50,720 nucleotides of DNA from Myxococcales bacterium SG8_38 (GTDB lineage: Bacteria; Myxococcota_A; Polyangia; Polyangiales; Houyiibacteriaceae): NCBI GenBank assembly GCA_001303415.1, contig LJTN01000036.1, forward strand, positions 1 through 50,720, given 5' to 3'. Numbering within the stretch: position 1 is the first letter of the stretch; each line of letters begins with the position of its first letter. Shown here one piece after another: positions 16,570-25,089 of the stretch. The position numbers were made by a program, and so were the translations under genes. The notes beneath the pieces were generated by a model. It had not been told where the DNA came from, made no database searches, and saw only the letters and a program-made list of their open reading frames with translations.

Positions 16570-19500
16570 ATGACGAGCAATTTGGAGATCGAAGGAACCC
16601 GCAGAGCCGAGGTCTCACAGCAGGCAGGCGGTCTAGCCATGGAGCGGCGTTTGACGAAGCCCGCCGAGGAACCGCTCGAGACGGTCGACTACGTGCTTCG
16701 GGACAGTCAGATCACCAACTCCGACGGCTCGATCGTGTTCGAGCTCAAAGGGGCGCAGGTCCCCGAGGGGTGGAGCCAGCTGGCCACCGACATCGCGGTT
16801 TCGAAGTACTTCCGCAAAGCGGGGATCGAGGGCGAGAAGAACAAGGGCGAGCGCAGTGTTCGTCAGCTCGTCTATCGAATCGCCCACTCCATTCGTGAAG
16901 CGGGGGAGAAGTTCGGAGGATACTTCGCCGACGAAGCAACGGCCGACACCTTCGAGGCCGAGCTTTCCCACTTGCTGGTCTACCAGAAGGCAGCGTTCAA
17001 CTCTCCCGTTTGGTTCAACTGCGGCCTGTATCAGCGGTACGGCATCGAGGGGTCGGGCGGCAACTACGCCTGGGATCCCGAGCAGGACGTCATCTTCAAA
17101 ACCGACAACGCGTACGAGCATCCCCAGTGCTCCGCGTGCTTCATCCAGGCGGTCAATGACGATCTCATGGCCATCTACGACTTGGTCAAGAACGAAGCAC
17201 GGCTCTTCAAATACGGCTCGGGCACCGGCACCAACTTCTCGAAGATTCGCGGCAAGCAGGAAAAGCTTTCGGGCGGCGGGACCTCCAGCGGTCTCATGAG
17301 CTTCCTCGAGGTGCTCGATCGGGCGGCGGGCGCCACCAAGTCCGGCGGCACCACGCGGCGTGCAGCCAAGATGGTCTGTCTCGATCTCGATCACCCTGAA
17401 ATCGTCGATTTCGTCGAATGGAAGGAGCGCGAGGAAAAGAAGGCGCGCGCCCTCATCGAGGCCGGTTACGAGTCCGACTTCAACGGCGAGGCCTACCATA
17501 CCGTCTCCGGCCAGAACTCGAACAACTCCGTCCGTGTTACCGAAGATTTCATGAAGGCCGTGGAAGCGGACGGCGAGTGGAGGACCACGTTTAGGACCAC
17601 TGGCGAGGTTTGCGACACCTACCGTGCGCGGGACCTCTGGCGAAAGATCGCGGAGTCTGCATGGAGCTGCGCCGATCCGGGCGTGCAGTACGACACCACG
17701 ATCAACGATTGGCACACCTGCCCCAACACCGATCGCATCAACGCGTCGAATCCTTGCTCCGAGTACATGTTCCTCGACGATTCGGCGTGCAATCTCGCTT
17801 CGATCAATCTCTCGAAGTTCCTCGACGAGGACGGCCGCTTCGACATCGAGGGGTACCGCCAGGCCATTCGGGTTCTGATCATCGCGATGGACATCATCGT
17901 CGACTACGCGAGCTATCCGACCCGATCGATCGCGAAGAACAGCCACAATTACCGGCCGCTCGGCCTCGGGTACGCGAACCTCGGCACGCTGTTGATGCAG
18001 CTCGGCATCCCATACGACAGCGACGAAGGCCGGACGATCTGCGCCGCGTTGACCGCGATACTATGCGGCCACGCCTATGCGACCTCCTCGGAGATCGCAG
18101 CTAGCAAGGGCCCCTTCGCAGGCTTTCAGCGCAATCGCCAACCGATGCTTCGAGTCATGGGTAAGCACCGCGAGGCGGCGTATCGCATCAACGAGCCAGA
18201 CGGCCCAGGCATGACCGAGGACCGGCCCACCGCCTGCCCCGCCGAGCTCATTCAAGCCGCACAGGAAGATTGGGACCTGGCCTGCAAGCTCGGGGAGATG
18301 TACGGCTACCGCAACGCGCAGGCCACGGTGCTGGCGCCCACCGGCACGATTGGGCTTTTGATGGACTGCGACACGACGGGTATCGAGCCGGATTTCGCCT
18401 TGGTGAAGTTCAAGAAGCTCGCCGGCGGCGGCTACTTCAAGATCGTCAATCAAAGCGTGCCCAAAGCCCTTCAGAGGCTCGGCTATACCGAGGCGCAGAT
18501 CGCCGACATCGTCTCGTATGTCACCGGCACCAACACCTTCACGGGAGCACCGCATTGTGGGCGCAAGGCGTTGCTCGAGCATGGCCTCACCGAGCGCGAG
18601 ATCGAAAAGGCCGAGGCAGCGCTTCGCGGTGTGTTCGACGTCGGATTCGCCTTGGCCCCTTGGGTCATCGGAACCGAAGCGTACGAGCGGCTCGGAATCA
18701 AGCCCGAGGTCTATAACAAGCCAGGCTTCCACCTGCTTCGTTTCTGGGGTCATAGCGATGCCGAGATCGGCGAGATCAACGACGTGGTGATTGGCCGCAT
18801 GACCGTCGAAGGAGCGCCGCATCTACGGGCCGAGCACCTGCCGGTGTTCGATTGCGCCAATCGCTGCGGCAAGATCGGCAAACGGTTCCTCAAGCCGATG
18901 TCGCACATTCACATGATGGCTGCGGCCCAGCCCTTTTTGTCCGGCGCGATCTCGAAGACGGTGAACCTCCCGAAGGATTCGACCGTCGAGGATGTCGAGG
19001 AGATCTACAAAGAAGGTTGGAGGCTCGGGCTCAAGGCCATCGCGCTCTATCGCGATGGCTCGAAGTCGTCGCAGCCCTTGAGCACGAAGGACGACTCCAA
19101 GAGCGAGGAAAAGGAAGAAACGCGTGCGCGAGCCAAGACCGAGCCCAAGGCTCCGGTTAAAGAGGCGCTGGTCAAGGAGGGGCTCACACCACCGACGACG
19201 CGACGACACCGGCTTCCGAAGAAGCGCAAAGGCTTCACCCAGGAGGCGCGCATCGGTGGCCATAAGGTCTTCCTGCGCACCGGTGAATACGAGGACGGCT
19301 CCCTCGGCGAGATCTTCGTCGACATGCACAAGGAGGGTGCGGCGTTCCGCTCGCTCATGAACTGCTTTGCGATCAGCGTGTCGATGGGGCTCCAGCACGG
19401 CGTGCCCCTCGACGCGTACGTGCGGCAGTTCACGTTCACCAGGTTCGAGCCGCAAGGCATCGTCGAGGGCCACCCGAACATCAAGTTCGCCACGTCGATC

Positions 19501-19845
19501 ATCGACTACGTGTTCCGCGTGCTCGGGGTGGAGTACCTGAAGCAATACGACTTCGCGCAGGTGCCGCCCAAGGAGGAGCAAGAAGAGCTCCAAAATCCAA
19601 CCGACGTCGCGGCCGCTCACCGGCTGGAGGCGGCGCCGCCAACCGACGCGGCCCCTGCCATCGAGCCGGCCGAGCAGGTCACCTTCGGCTTCGACGAAGG
19701 CGCCCAGCATCCGAGCGCGCTCGACCAGCAGCTCGGCGAGATGATGGGTGACGCCCCGATGTGCGACAAATGCGGTCACATCACGGTGCGCAACGGCGCT
19801 TGCTACAAGTGCCTGAACTGCGGCAACTCGATGGGTTGCTCCTAG
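16570..19845 (+). CDS. nrdJ: Vitamin B12-dependent (class II) ribonucleotide reductase
   Basis: About 1,091 residues; reduces ribonucleotides to deoxyribonucleotides using adenosylcobalamin, oxygen-independently, in the cytoplasm. The active-site triad is seen as N394/C396/E398 (NPCSE), with redox Cys in PQCSACF, the ten-stranded barrel signature APTGTIGLLMDCDTTGIEP, and a C-terminal zinc-ribbon/thiol tail (CDKCGH...CYKCLNCGNSMGCS). A Lys/Glu-rich linker (near 19080-19170) precedes the C-terminal domain. Start is uncertain: the ATG at 16570 is used here, but the ATG at 16639 has a better-spaced AGGCGG. An ATG at 16342 would include poorly coding leader. Preceded by two NrdR-like boxes and followed by foldback repeat copy B. 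Confidence 0.95.
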   Translation: MTSNLEIEGTRRAEVSQQAGGLAMERRLTKPAEEPLETVDYVLRDSQITNSDGSIVFELKGAQVPEGWSQLATDIAVSKYFRKAGIEGEKNKGERSVRQLVYRIAHSIREAGEKFGGYFADEATADTFEAELSHLLVYQKAAFNSPVWFNCGLYQRYGIEGSGGNYAWDPEQDVIFKTDNAYEHPQCSACFIQAVNDDLMAIYDLVKNEARLFKYGSGTGTNFSKIRGKQEKLSGGGTSSGLMSFLEVLDRAAGATKSGGTTRRAAKMVCLDLDHPEIVDFVEWKEREEKKARALIEAGYESDFNGEAYHTVSGQNSNNSVRVTEDFMKAVEADGEWRTTFRTTGEVCDTYRARDLWRKIAESAWSCADPGVQYDTTINDWHTCPNTDRINASNPCSEYMFLDDSACNLASINLSKFLDEDGRFDIEGYRQAIRVLIIAMDIIVDYASYPTRSIAKNSHNYRPLGLGYANLGTLLMQLGIPYDSDEGRTICAALTAILCGHAYATSSEIAASKGPFAGFQRNRQPMLRVMGKHREAAYRINEPDGPGMTEDRPTACPAELIQAAQEDWDLACKLGEMYGYRNAQATVLAPTGTIGLLMDCDTTGIEPDFALVKFKKLAGGGYFKIVNQSVPKALQRLGYTEAQIADIVSYVTGTNTFTGAPHCGRKALLEHGLTEREIEKAEAALRGVFDVGFALAPWVIGTEAYERLGIKPEVYNKPGFHLLRFWGHSDAEIGEINDVVIGRMTVEGAPHLRAEHLPVFDCANRCGKIGKRFLKPMSHIHMMAAAQPFLSGAISKTVNLPKDSTVEDVEEIYKEGWRLGLKAIALYRDGSKSSQPLSTKDDSKSEEKEETRARAKTEPKAPVKEALVKEGLTPPTTRRHRLPKKRKGFTQEARIGGHKVFLRTGEYEDGSLGEIFVDMHKEGAAFRSLMNCFAISVSMGLQHGVPLDAYVRQFTFTRFEPQGIVEGHPNIKFATSIIDYVFRVLGVEYLKQYDFAQVPPKEEQEELQNPTDVAAAHRLEAAPPTDAAPAIEPAEQVTFGFDEGAQHPSALDQQLGEMMGDAPMCDKCGHITVRNGACYKCLNCGNSMGCS

Positions 19846-19945
19846 GCGCTCGCGTGGGGGCGGCGGGGTGGGGATGATGGGCCCACAACGCAGCGTCCAC
19901 ATTTCGCCAACGGTTCGGCAAAGCGCCAACGTGTCGTCGACCAAG

Positions 19946-20239
19946 TCCCCGGAGGACGGGTCGCGACGGGCGTAAGGACCGGGCTCCGAAAAACGCGACA
20001 CGAGGTTCCACGGAACGCGGCGGCTTGCATAGGTGTCCGTATGCACTTGTGAGCTTGGTCCGCTCCACCTCATGTCGCGTTTTTCCGAGCCCTCCATACG
20101 TCGACTTGTACGAAGGAGGACGGGTCGGGATGGGCAGCACAGCGAACGGGCCGTCGCCTAGTTGTAGGTGGACTTGAGGGGGCGGGGGCGACGGGGCGCC
20201 CGAGCGCGAGCACGCCCGTCGCGACCCGTCCTCCGGGGA
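19946..20239. repeat. Foldback (nested palindromic) repeat element, copy B
   Basis: Lies between nrdJ and dapF, both on the plus strand. Outer arms 19946-19972 and 20213-20239 are a perfect 27-bp inverted repeat. Inner 25-nt arms 19982-20006 and 20067-20091 have two mismatches. Blocks 19946-20045 and 20064-20145 are nearly identical to copy A (529-892), but the central hairpin array of copy A is missing and the segment 20146-20212 differs. The differing centres around conserved arms suggest the arms and their pairing are what is maintained. Flanks (19846-19945 and 20240-20290) show nothing I can identify. Confidence 0.85.
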
Positions 20240-20290
20240 TCGAGGTGCGCGGATCGGGGGTTCGGGGATCGCCCGTCTGCAGGCGCTGCG

Positions 20291-20319
20291 TTGCTGTTTC
20301 GTGCGTTGCGCCTTAGAAC
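20291..20319 (+). promoter_or_regulatory. Weak candidate promoter of dapF
   Basis: TTGCTG (20291-20296) and TAGAAC (20314-20319) with a 17-nt spacer. A start near 20326 would give an almost leaderless dapF mRNA (GTG at 20329). Hexamer match is modest, so this is tentative. Confidence 0.28.
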
Positions 20320-20328
20320 TGTCGCGCC

Positions 20329-21156
20329 GTGCTTCTTCCCTTCTACAAGTACGAGGGTCTAGGGAACGACTTCCTGCTCATCGAGACGGACGCGCTCGGT
20401 GGCTTACAGCTCAGCACCGATCAAGCCATTACGCTCTGTGACCGGCACCGCGGCGTGGGTGGCGACGGGGTGCTCCTGCTCGAGGTCGCTGTGCCTTCGA
20501 TGGGCGTCATCAACTCGGATGGCTCGGTGCCGGAGATGTGCGGCAACGGGATTCGATGTGCGGCTCTGCATCTGGCGAGGCGCGCCGGTGAGTCGGCGCT
20601 GGAGGTGACCATCGATACCGTGGCCGGCCCTCACTCCTGCCTGGTCGTGAATCGGCCTGGTGCGGAGTCGGTGGCGGTGCACATGGCGCCCCCCTCACTC
20701 GTGCCCTCCGATCTTCCATTGCATGCCGACGCGCCGTGGCTCGACCATCCCCTCGCAGTGAACGACCGCACGGTTCATCTGACCGGAGTGTCTTTTGGCA
20801 ATCCTCACGCGGTTACGTTCGACCCCGTCGGCGACCAACGGTTCCAGATCGGCCCGGCCATCCAAAGTGACCCCCACTTCCCCGAAGGCGTCAACGTAGG
20901 CTTCGTCTCGGAGCATGACGGATCCAGCATGCGACTCGACGTGCTCGAGCGCGGCGCGGGATGGACGCTGGCGTGCGGGACCGGGGCTTGCGCCGCCGCC
21001 GTGGCAGCCGTGGAGACCGGACGGGCCAAGCGCGAGCAACAACTCAGCATTCGGCTTCCCGGCGGCACGCTGATGGTGACCGTCGGCGCGCCCGGCGACA
21101 CCGTCCTCATGCAGGGTCCCGCGCGTTTCGTTTTTCGCGGCGAGGTCGAGCTCTAA
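20329..21156 (+). CDS. dapF: Diaminopimelate epimerase
   Basis: 275 residues; interconverts LL- and meso-diaminopimelate for lysine and peptidoglycan synthesis, without cofactor. The two catalytic cysteines are C71 (EMCGNGIRC) and C216 (LACGTGACAA), and the substrate-binding segments NSDGS, GNPHAV and GVNVGFV are present. Length is normal for the family. The start is a GTG at 20329, giving MLLPFYKYEGLGNDF, which matches the usual N-terminus. The next gene begins 38 nt downstream on the same strand but is functionally unrelated. Confidence 0.96.
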   Translation: MLLPFYKYEGLGNDFLLIETDALGGLQLSTDQAITLCDRHRGVGGDGVLLLEVAVPSMGVINSDGSVPEMCGNGIRCAALHLARRAGESALEVTIDTVAGPHSCLVVNRPGAESVAVHMAPPSLVPSDLPLHADAPWLDHPLAVNDRTVHLTGVSFGNPHAVTFDPVGDQRFQIGPAIQSDPHFPEGVNVGFVSEHDGSSMRLDVLERGAGWTLACGTGACAAAVAAVETGRAKREQQLSIRLPGGTLMVTVGAPGDTVLMQGPARFVFRGEVEL

Positions 21157-21194
21157 CTCGTTGCAAAATCGGGCGCTTCCGTTACGGTTCCCGG

Positions 21195-23207
21195 ATGCTT
21201 CGTAGCCCGATCGCGGTGCTCACCGCATTTCTGATCGCTGCTCTTTCGGGATGCGGCAGCGACGATTCGGCATTCACGGATGAGCTCGGACGCTGCGCCG
21301 AGTTCGACAAGCAACGCCAGGTGTACTGGGGCGACACGCACGTCCATACCGAGCTGTCGTTCGACGCCAACCTCCAAGGCACGCGAACCACCCAAGAAGA
21401 TGCCTACGACTTTGCCAGGGGCGTGACCATTGACCTTCAGCCCTACGACGAGGACGGCGTAGCCACTCGCACCGCTACGATCGATCGTCCCCTCCACTTC
21501 GTCATGGTGAGCGACCACGCGGAGTTCCTCAGCACGATCGCGCTTTGCAACGATTCGAGCTCCCCTGCCTACGGCGCGGACCAATGCGTCGACTACCGGG
21601 CAGCAAAGGAAGCCACCACTCCAGAAGGAGTGTTCTCGACGTTCGCGTTGATCAATGCGCTGACAGCGGTTCAGCAGGAGAATGTTCGGTACCCTGCGCT
21701 CTGCGGGCCGGGTGACGAGGATTGCCTGCAATCCGGCATGGACGTGTGGAGCCAGATCGTCGAGAGCGCCGAAGCCGCATACGACCGAAGCGATAGCTGC
21801 CAGCTCACCACGTTTCCCGGCTACGAATGGAGCGGCGGGCCAGAAACGAAGAACCTCCATCGCAACGTCATGTTCAAGGACGGCAACGTGACCGCGCTTC
21901 CCTACAGCTACTTCGACGAGCCGTATCCCGAGGGGCTGTGGGCGCGCCTCAAAGAGGAGTGCCTCGACGCGGACAACGGCTGCGACGTCCTGGCGATTCC
22001 GCACAATAGCAACCTTTCGGACGGCATTTTCTTCGAAAACAAGATGGCCAACGGGCAGCCCTTCACGACGGAGTATGCCCAAACGAGCCATGCCATCGAG
22101 CCGGTCATCGAGATCTACCAGCACAAGGGCGCGTCCGAATGCTTGCCGGGCGGGACGGCTCCCGACGAGCTCTGCGGTTTCGAGGTGCTGCCATTCCCGG
22201 ACCTCGCGGCCACCAACCTCGAGAACGTTGGCGAGCCGGATCCCAAGGGCTTTTTGCGATTCGCGTATGGCGAGGGGATGAAGCTCGAAGACAGCCTGGG
22301 GGTCAATCCGTTTCAGTACGGGATCACCGCCGCCACCGATACCCACATCTCCGCATCTGGCTTCGTCGCGGAAAACGACTTCAAAGGTCATGGAGGCGCG
22401 GGTCAGCCCAATCGCTTTCTTCCGGCTCCCGAGGGCTTTCCCGACATCGAGTACCTCAGCCCGGGCGGCCTGACCGCCGTGTGGGCCGAGGAAAACGCGC
22501 GAGAGGCGATCTTCTCGGCGTTTCGCCGCAAAGAGACCTTCGGGACGAGCGGTCCTCGCATCAAGGTCCGGATGTTCGGCGGCTGGGATTACCCGAGCGA
22601 TCTTTGCAATGCTGCGGAGCTGGAGCGGGCCGCGCAGGGCTATGCAGGCGGGGTTCCCATGGGCGGAACGCTCCCGCCTCGGTCCGGCTCCGCTGCGCCG
22701 AAGCTCGTCGTGCACGCCATGCAGGACAGCATGGGTGCGCCGCTTCAGCGGATCCAGATCGTCAAGGGCTGGCTCGAAGGGCAGGAGCACCGGGTCGAGG
22801 TGTACGATGTTGCCGGCAATCCCGATAACGGTGCCAGCGTCGACATGAGAACCTGTGAGAGGCGGGGAGAGGGCTTCGGCGACCTCTGTACCGTTTGGGA
22901 AGACCCTGCTTTCGACCCGAGCCAGCGAGCGTATTACTACGCGCGCGTCATCGAAGTCCCCACTTGTCGTTGGACCACGTGGCAGTGCGTGCGGGCCGTT
23001 TACGACTGCAACGATCCCGTACGGCAGATCGACCTCGACTGCTGCGACCCCGTCGCCGGCCTCAACGTCGATTGGTGCGAAAGCGTCGACTGCAGGGATC
23101 CGGAAAGCCTTCCCCCTGCCGATGCACGGTGCTGCGACCCACGACTCGAGCCCACGATTCAAGAGCGGGCCTGGACCTCGCCAATCTGGTACCAACCCGC
23201 TCCTTGA
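21195..23207 (+). CDS. DUF3604 lipoprotein (PHP-like metal-dependent hydrolase family)
   Basis: 670 residues. A lipoprotein signal with lipobox LSGC (C20) predicts attachment to a membrane outside the cytoplasm. The mature part starts with YWGDTHVHTELSFD, the His-x-His metal motif typical of DUF3604 and PHP-type phosphoesterases. Further His/Asp blocks follow: VMVSDHAEFL, AIPHNSNLSDG, EIYQHKGASE and ITAATDTHISASG. These suggest a multi-metal active site; the substrate is unknown. It ends in a Cys-rich tail (several CCDP-type motifs) that may be disulfide-bonded. The ATG at 21195 follows a short gap after dapF. Its TGA overlaps the start of the PPIase gene (TGATG), making it the head of a coupled three-gene unit. 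Confidence 0.9.
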   Translation: MLRSPIAVLTAFLIAALSGCGSDDSAFTDELGRCAEFDKQRQVYWGDTHVHTELSFDANLQGTRTTQEDAYDFARGVTIDLQPYDEDGVATRTATIDRPLHFVMVSDHAEFLSTIALCNDSSSPAYGADQCVDYRAAKEATTPEGVFSTFALINALTAVQQENVRYPALCGPGDEDCLQSGMDVWSQIVESAEAAYDRSDSCQLTTFPGYEWSGGPETKNLHRNVMFKDGNVTALPYSYFDEPYPEGLWARLKEECLDADNGCDVLAIPHNSNLSDGIFFENKMANGQPFTTEYAQTSHAIEPVIEIYQHKGASECLPGGTAPDELCGFEVLPFPDLAATNLENVGEPDPKGFLRFAYGEGMKLEDSLGVNPFQYGITAATDTHISASGFVAENDFKGHGGAGQPNRFLPAPEGFPDIEYLSPGGLTAVWAEENAREAIFSAFRRKETFGTSGPRIKVRMFGGWDYPSDLCNAAELERAAQGYAGGVPMGGTLPPRSGSAAPKLVVHAMQDSMGAPLQRIQIVKGWLEGQEHRVEVYDVAGNPDNGASVDMRTCERRGEGFGDLCTVWEDPAFDPSQRAYYYARVIEVPTCRWTTWQCVRAVYDCNDPVRQIDLDCCDPVAGLNVDWCESVDCRDPESLPPADARCCDPRLEPTIQERAWTSPIWYQPAP

Positions 23208-24085
23208 TGCTGCGCACGCTCCTGCACTTTTTCCTGATCGGCGGCGTGCTTTTCAGCGCGAAAACCGCTTTTCAGAGAGGCGAGCAGGCAGGACCCGAGA
23301 TCACGGTCCGCGTTCGGTCGGATGCCACCCCGGGCGAGATCGAAAAGGAGATCCGCGAGGCGATCCTACTCAACGAGGTGCGGCGCTACGGATGGGACCG
23401 CACCGATCCCATCGTGTTCGATCATCTCGTACGCAACATGCGTTTCATCGAGCCCGAGTCGACCGACGACGATCTCCGGCTCTACCTGAGAGCCCTCCAG
23501 ATGGGCATGCACGAGCACGACCCGATCGTGAGAGCGCGCCTTCTCTATCGCGCTCGCCAGGCGCTCGAATCGATTCCCGAGGACCGTATGCCGAGCCGGG
23601 CGGATCTACAGTCCCATCTCGAGTCACATCCCGACCGTTTCGAACGGGAGGGCCGCGTTCGCATGCAACATGTCTTTTTGAGCCGCTCCAAGCGCGGCGC
23701 GGCGCTCGCTACCGATGCGCGCGAAATGCGAGAGAAGCTCTCCGGGCTCGGTGAGCGACCGCCCACCGGGCTCGGGGACCCGTTGCCGGGCTTGCGCGCG
23801 GAGCAGCTCGTCACGGCTTCCGAGATTCAAAATGACTACGGGGCAGAGCCCGGCCGAGTCGTCGAGGAGGGAATCATAGGTCCATGGCGCGGCCCGGTGT
23901 CGTCGGTATACGGCCTTCATTTCGTTCGAATTCTCTCGAAGGAGCCGGCCTACGTTCCGTCGCTCGACGTCATCGGCGCCGAGGTGCGGGCCGACCGGTT
24001 GCGTGAGATTCGGAAAGAGCTTCGCGAGCAACGCATGGCGGCGCTTCGAGACGCCTACACCGTTCGCGTGGTGAGGGCTCCATGA
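23207..24085 (+). CDS. Parvulin-like peptidyl-prolyl cis-trans isomerase, membrane-anchored or exported
   Basis: 292 residues. An N-terminal hydrophobic segment (LRTLLHFFLIGGVLFSA) acts as anchor or signal. Residues about 60-125 are a helical chaperone-like region, and residues about 130-255 resemble a PpiC/parvulin domain (RVRMQHVFLSRSKRG near its start; GPWRGPVSSVYGLHFVRIL matching the family's final strand). It probably assists folding of an exported partner in the periplasm. Start ATG at 23207 overlaps the DUF3604 stop, and its own stop overlaps the hupE-like start by 4 nt (ATGA), so production of the three proteins is likely linked. Confidence 0.82.
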   Translation: MLRTLLHFFLIGGVLFSAKTAFQRGEQAGPEITVRVRSDATPGEIEKEIREAILLNEVRRYGWDRTDPIVFDHLVRNMRFIEPESTDDDLRLYLRALQMGMHEHDPIVRARLLYRARQALESIPEDRMPSRADLQSHLESHPDRFEREGRVRMQHVFLSRSKRGAALATDAREMREKLSGLGERPPTGLGDPLPGLRAEQLVTASEIQNDYGAEPGRVVEEGIIGPWRGPVSSVYGLHFVRILSKEPAYVPSLDVIGAEVRADRLREIRKELREQRMAALRDAYTVRVVRAP

Positions 24086-25089
24086 TCCGCATCGCCATTG
24101 CCTTATGCCTGCTCGCTACGGGTTGGTCATTCCCACACGGGGCCTCGGCGCATCCGCTCGCCCCCTCGGTGCTCTCGTTCGAGCCAGGCGGCGATGGCAC
24201 CGTGACCATGACCTGGAGAGCGCCGGCAACGCGCGCCACCGGACAGTCGCTCCGGCCTCGAGTTCCCGAATCATGCGAAGCGCTAGGCCCGGCCGAGCAG
24301 AGCCGGACCGAGGACGGGCTGGCCGTCATCGAGACCGTGAAGCTCCGCTGCGCGCGGGAGGACATGCTCGGAGCCGTCATCGGTGTCCATGGTTTCGAGG
24401 ACTCGACGATGAACGTGGTGGTTCGGATCGTTCGGCCCGACGGCGGCGTTCATCACGTGATCCTCGATGCAGGAACGCCAGAGCTCGTGGTGACGGCACC
24501 CGAGCAACGGTCGCATTCCTTCTTCGAGTATCTGACGCTCGGGGTCGAGCATTTGCTGACGGGATGGGATCATCTGACGTTCGTCATCGGCTTGCTCGTC
24601 CTCTTCGGATGGAGACGGCGCCTCGTGGCAGCCGTCACGGCGTTCACGATCGGCCACAGCCTCACCTTGGCTCTTTCGGTCATGGGCATCGTCGAGGTGC
24701 CGCAAATGGCGGTGGAGGCGCTGATTGCCATGACCATCGTGGTTCTCGCGCTCGAGATGCGATCCGGCGCGCATGGTCCGGTCTGGAAGCACCCATGGAG
24801 CCTCCCGGGGGCGCTCGGTTTGCTGCACGGTCTCGGCTTTGCATCGGTCTTGTTCGACGCGGGCCTTCCGGCCGAGGAGATCCCGCTTGCCTTGCTCGGT
24901 TTCAATTTGGGGCTCGAGCTCGGACAGTTGATGGTCATCGTCATGGGTTGGGCCAGCTACACCGCCCTTCGCTCGGCGATTCCGTCCAGTTGGCGATCTC
25001 GACCCACCATTCCGGCCTATGCGATCGGTTCGCTCGCCGCGTTCTGGGTGATCGAACGCACCCTCGCCGCGTTCGGAATCCTCGTCTAG
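24082..25089 (+). CDS. HupE/UreJ family membrane protein
   Basis: 335 residues. A signal peptide (cleavage near GASA-HP) is followed by a periplasmic domain of about 120 residues. Then come six or so membrane helices with HupE/UreJ_2 motifs: GVEHLLTGWDHLTFVIG, FTIGHSLTLALS, LLHGLGFASVL and FNLGLELGQLMV, whose His, Asp and Glu residues are proposed metal ligands. HupE and UreJ proteins are linked to nickel or cobalt uptake, but no hydrogenase or urease gene is here. The start overlaps the PPIase gene by ATGA. The TAG stop shares the palindrome CTAG (25086-25089) with the stop of the convergent gene at 25086. Confidence 0.9.
   Translation: MIRIAIALCLLATGWSFPHGASAHPLAPSVLSFEPGGDGTVTMTWRAPATRATGQSLRPRVPESCEALGPAEQSRTEDGLAVIETVKLRCAREDMLGAVIGVHGFEDSTMNVVVRIVRPDGGVHHVILDAGTPELVVTAPEQRSHSFFEYLTLGVEHLLTGWDHLTFVIGLLVLFGWRRRLVAAVTAFTIGHSLTLALSVMGIVEVPQMAVEALIAMTIVVLALEMRSGAHGPVWKHPWSLPGALGLLHGLGFASVLFDAGLPAEEIPLALLGFNLGLELGQLMVIVMGWASYTALRSAIPSSWRSRPTIPAYAIGSLAAFWVIERTLAAFGILV

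Noticed and set aside
21153-23195. 680-residue open frame antisense to the DUF3604 gene
   Set aside because: A mirror of a GC-rich coding strand with no domain; the plus-strand frame has a lipobox and DUF3604 motifs.
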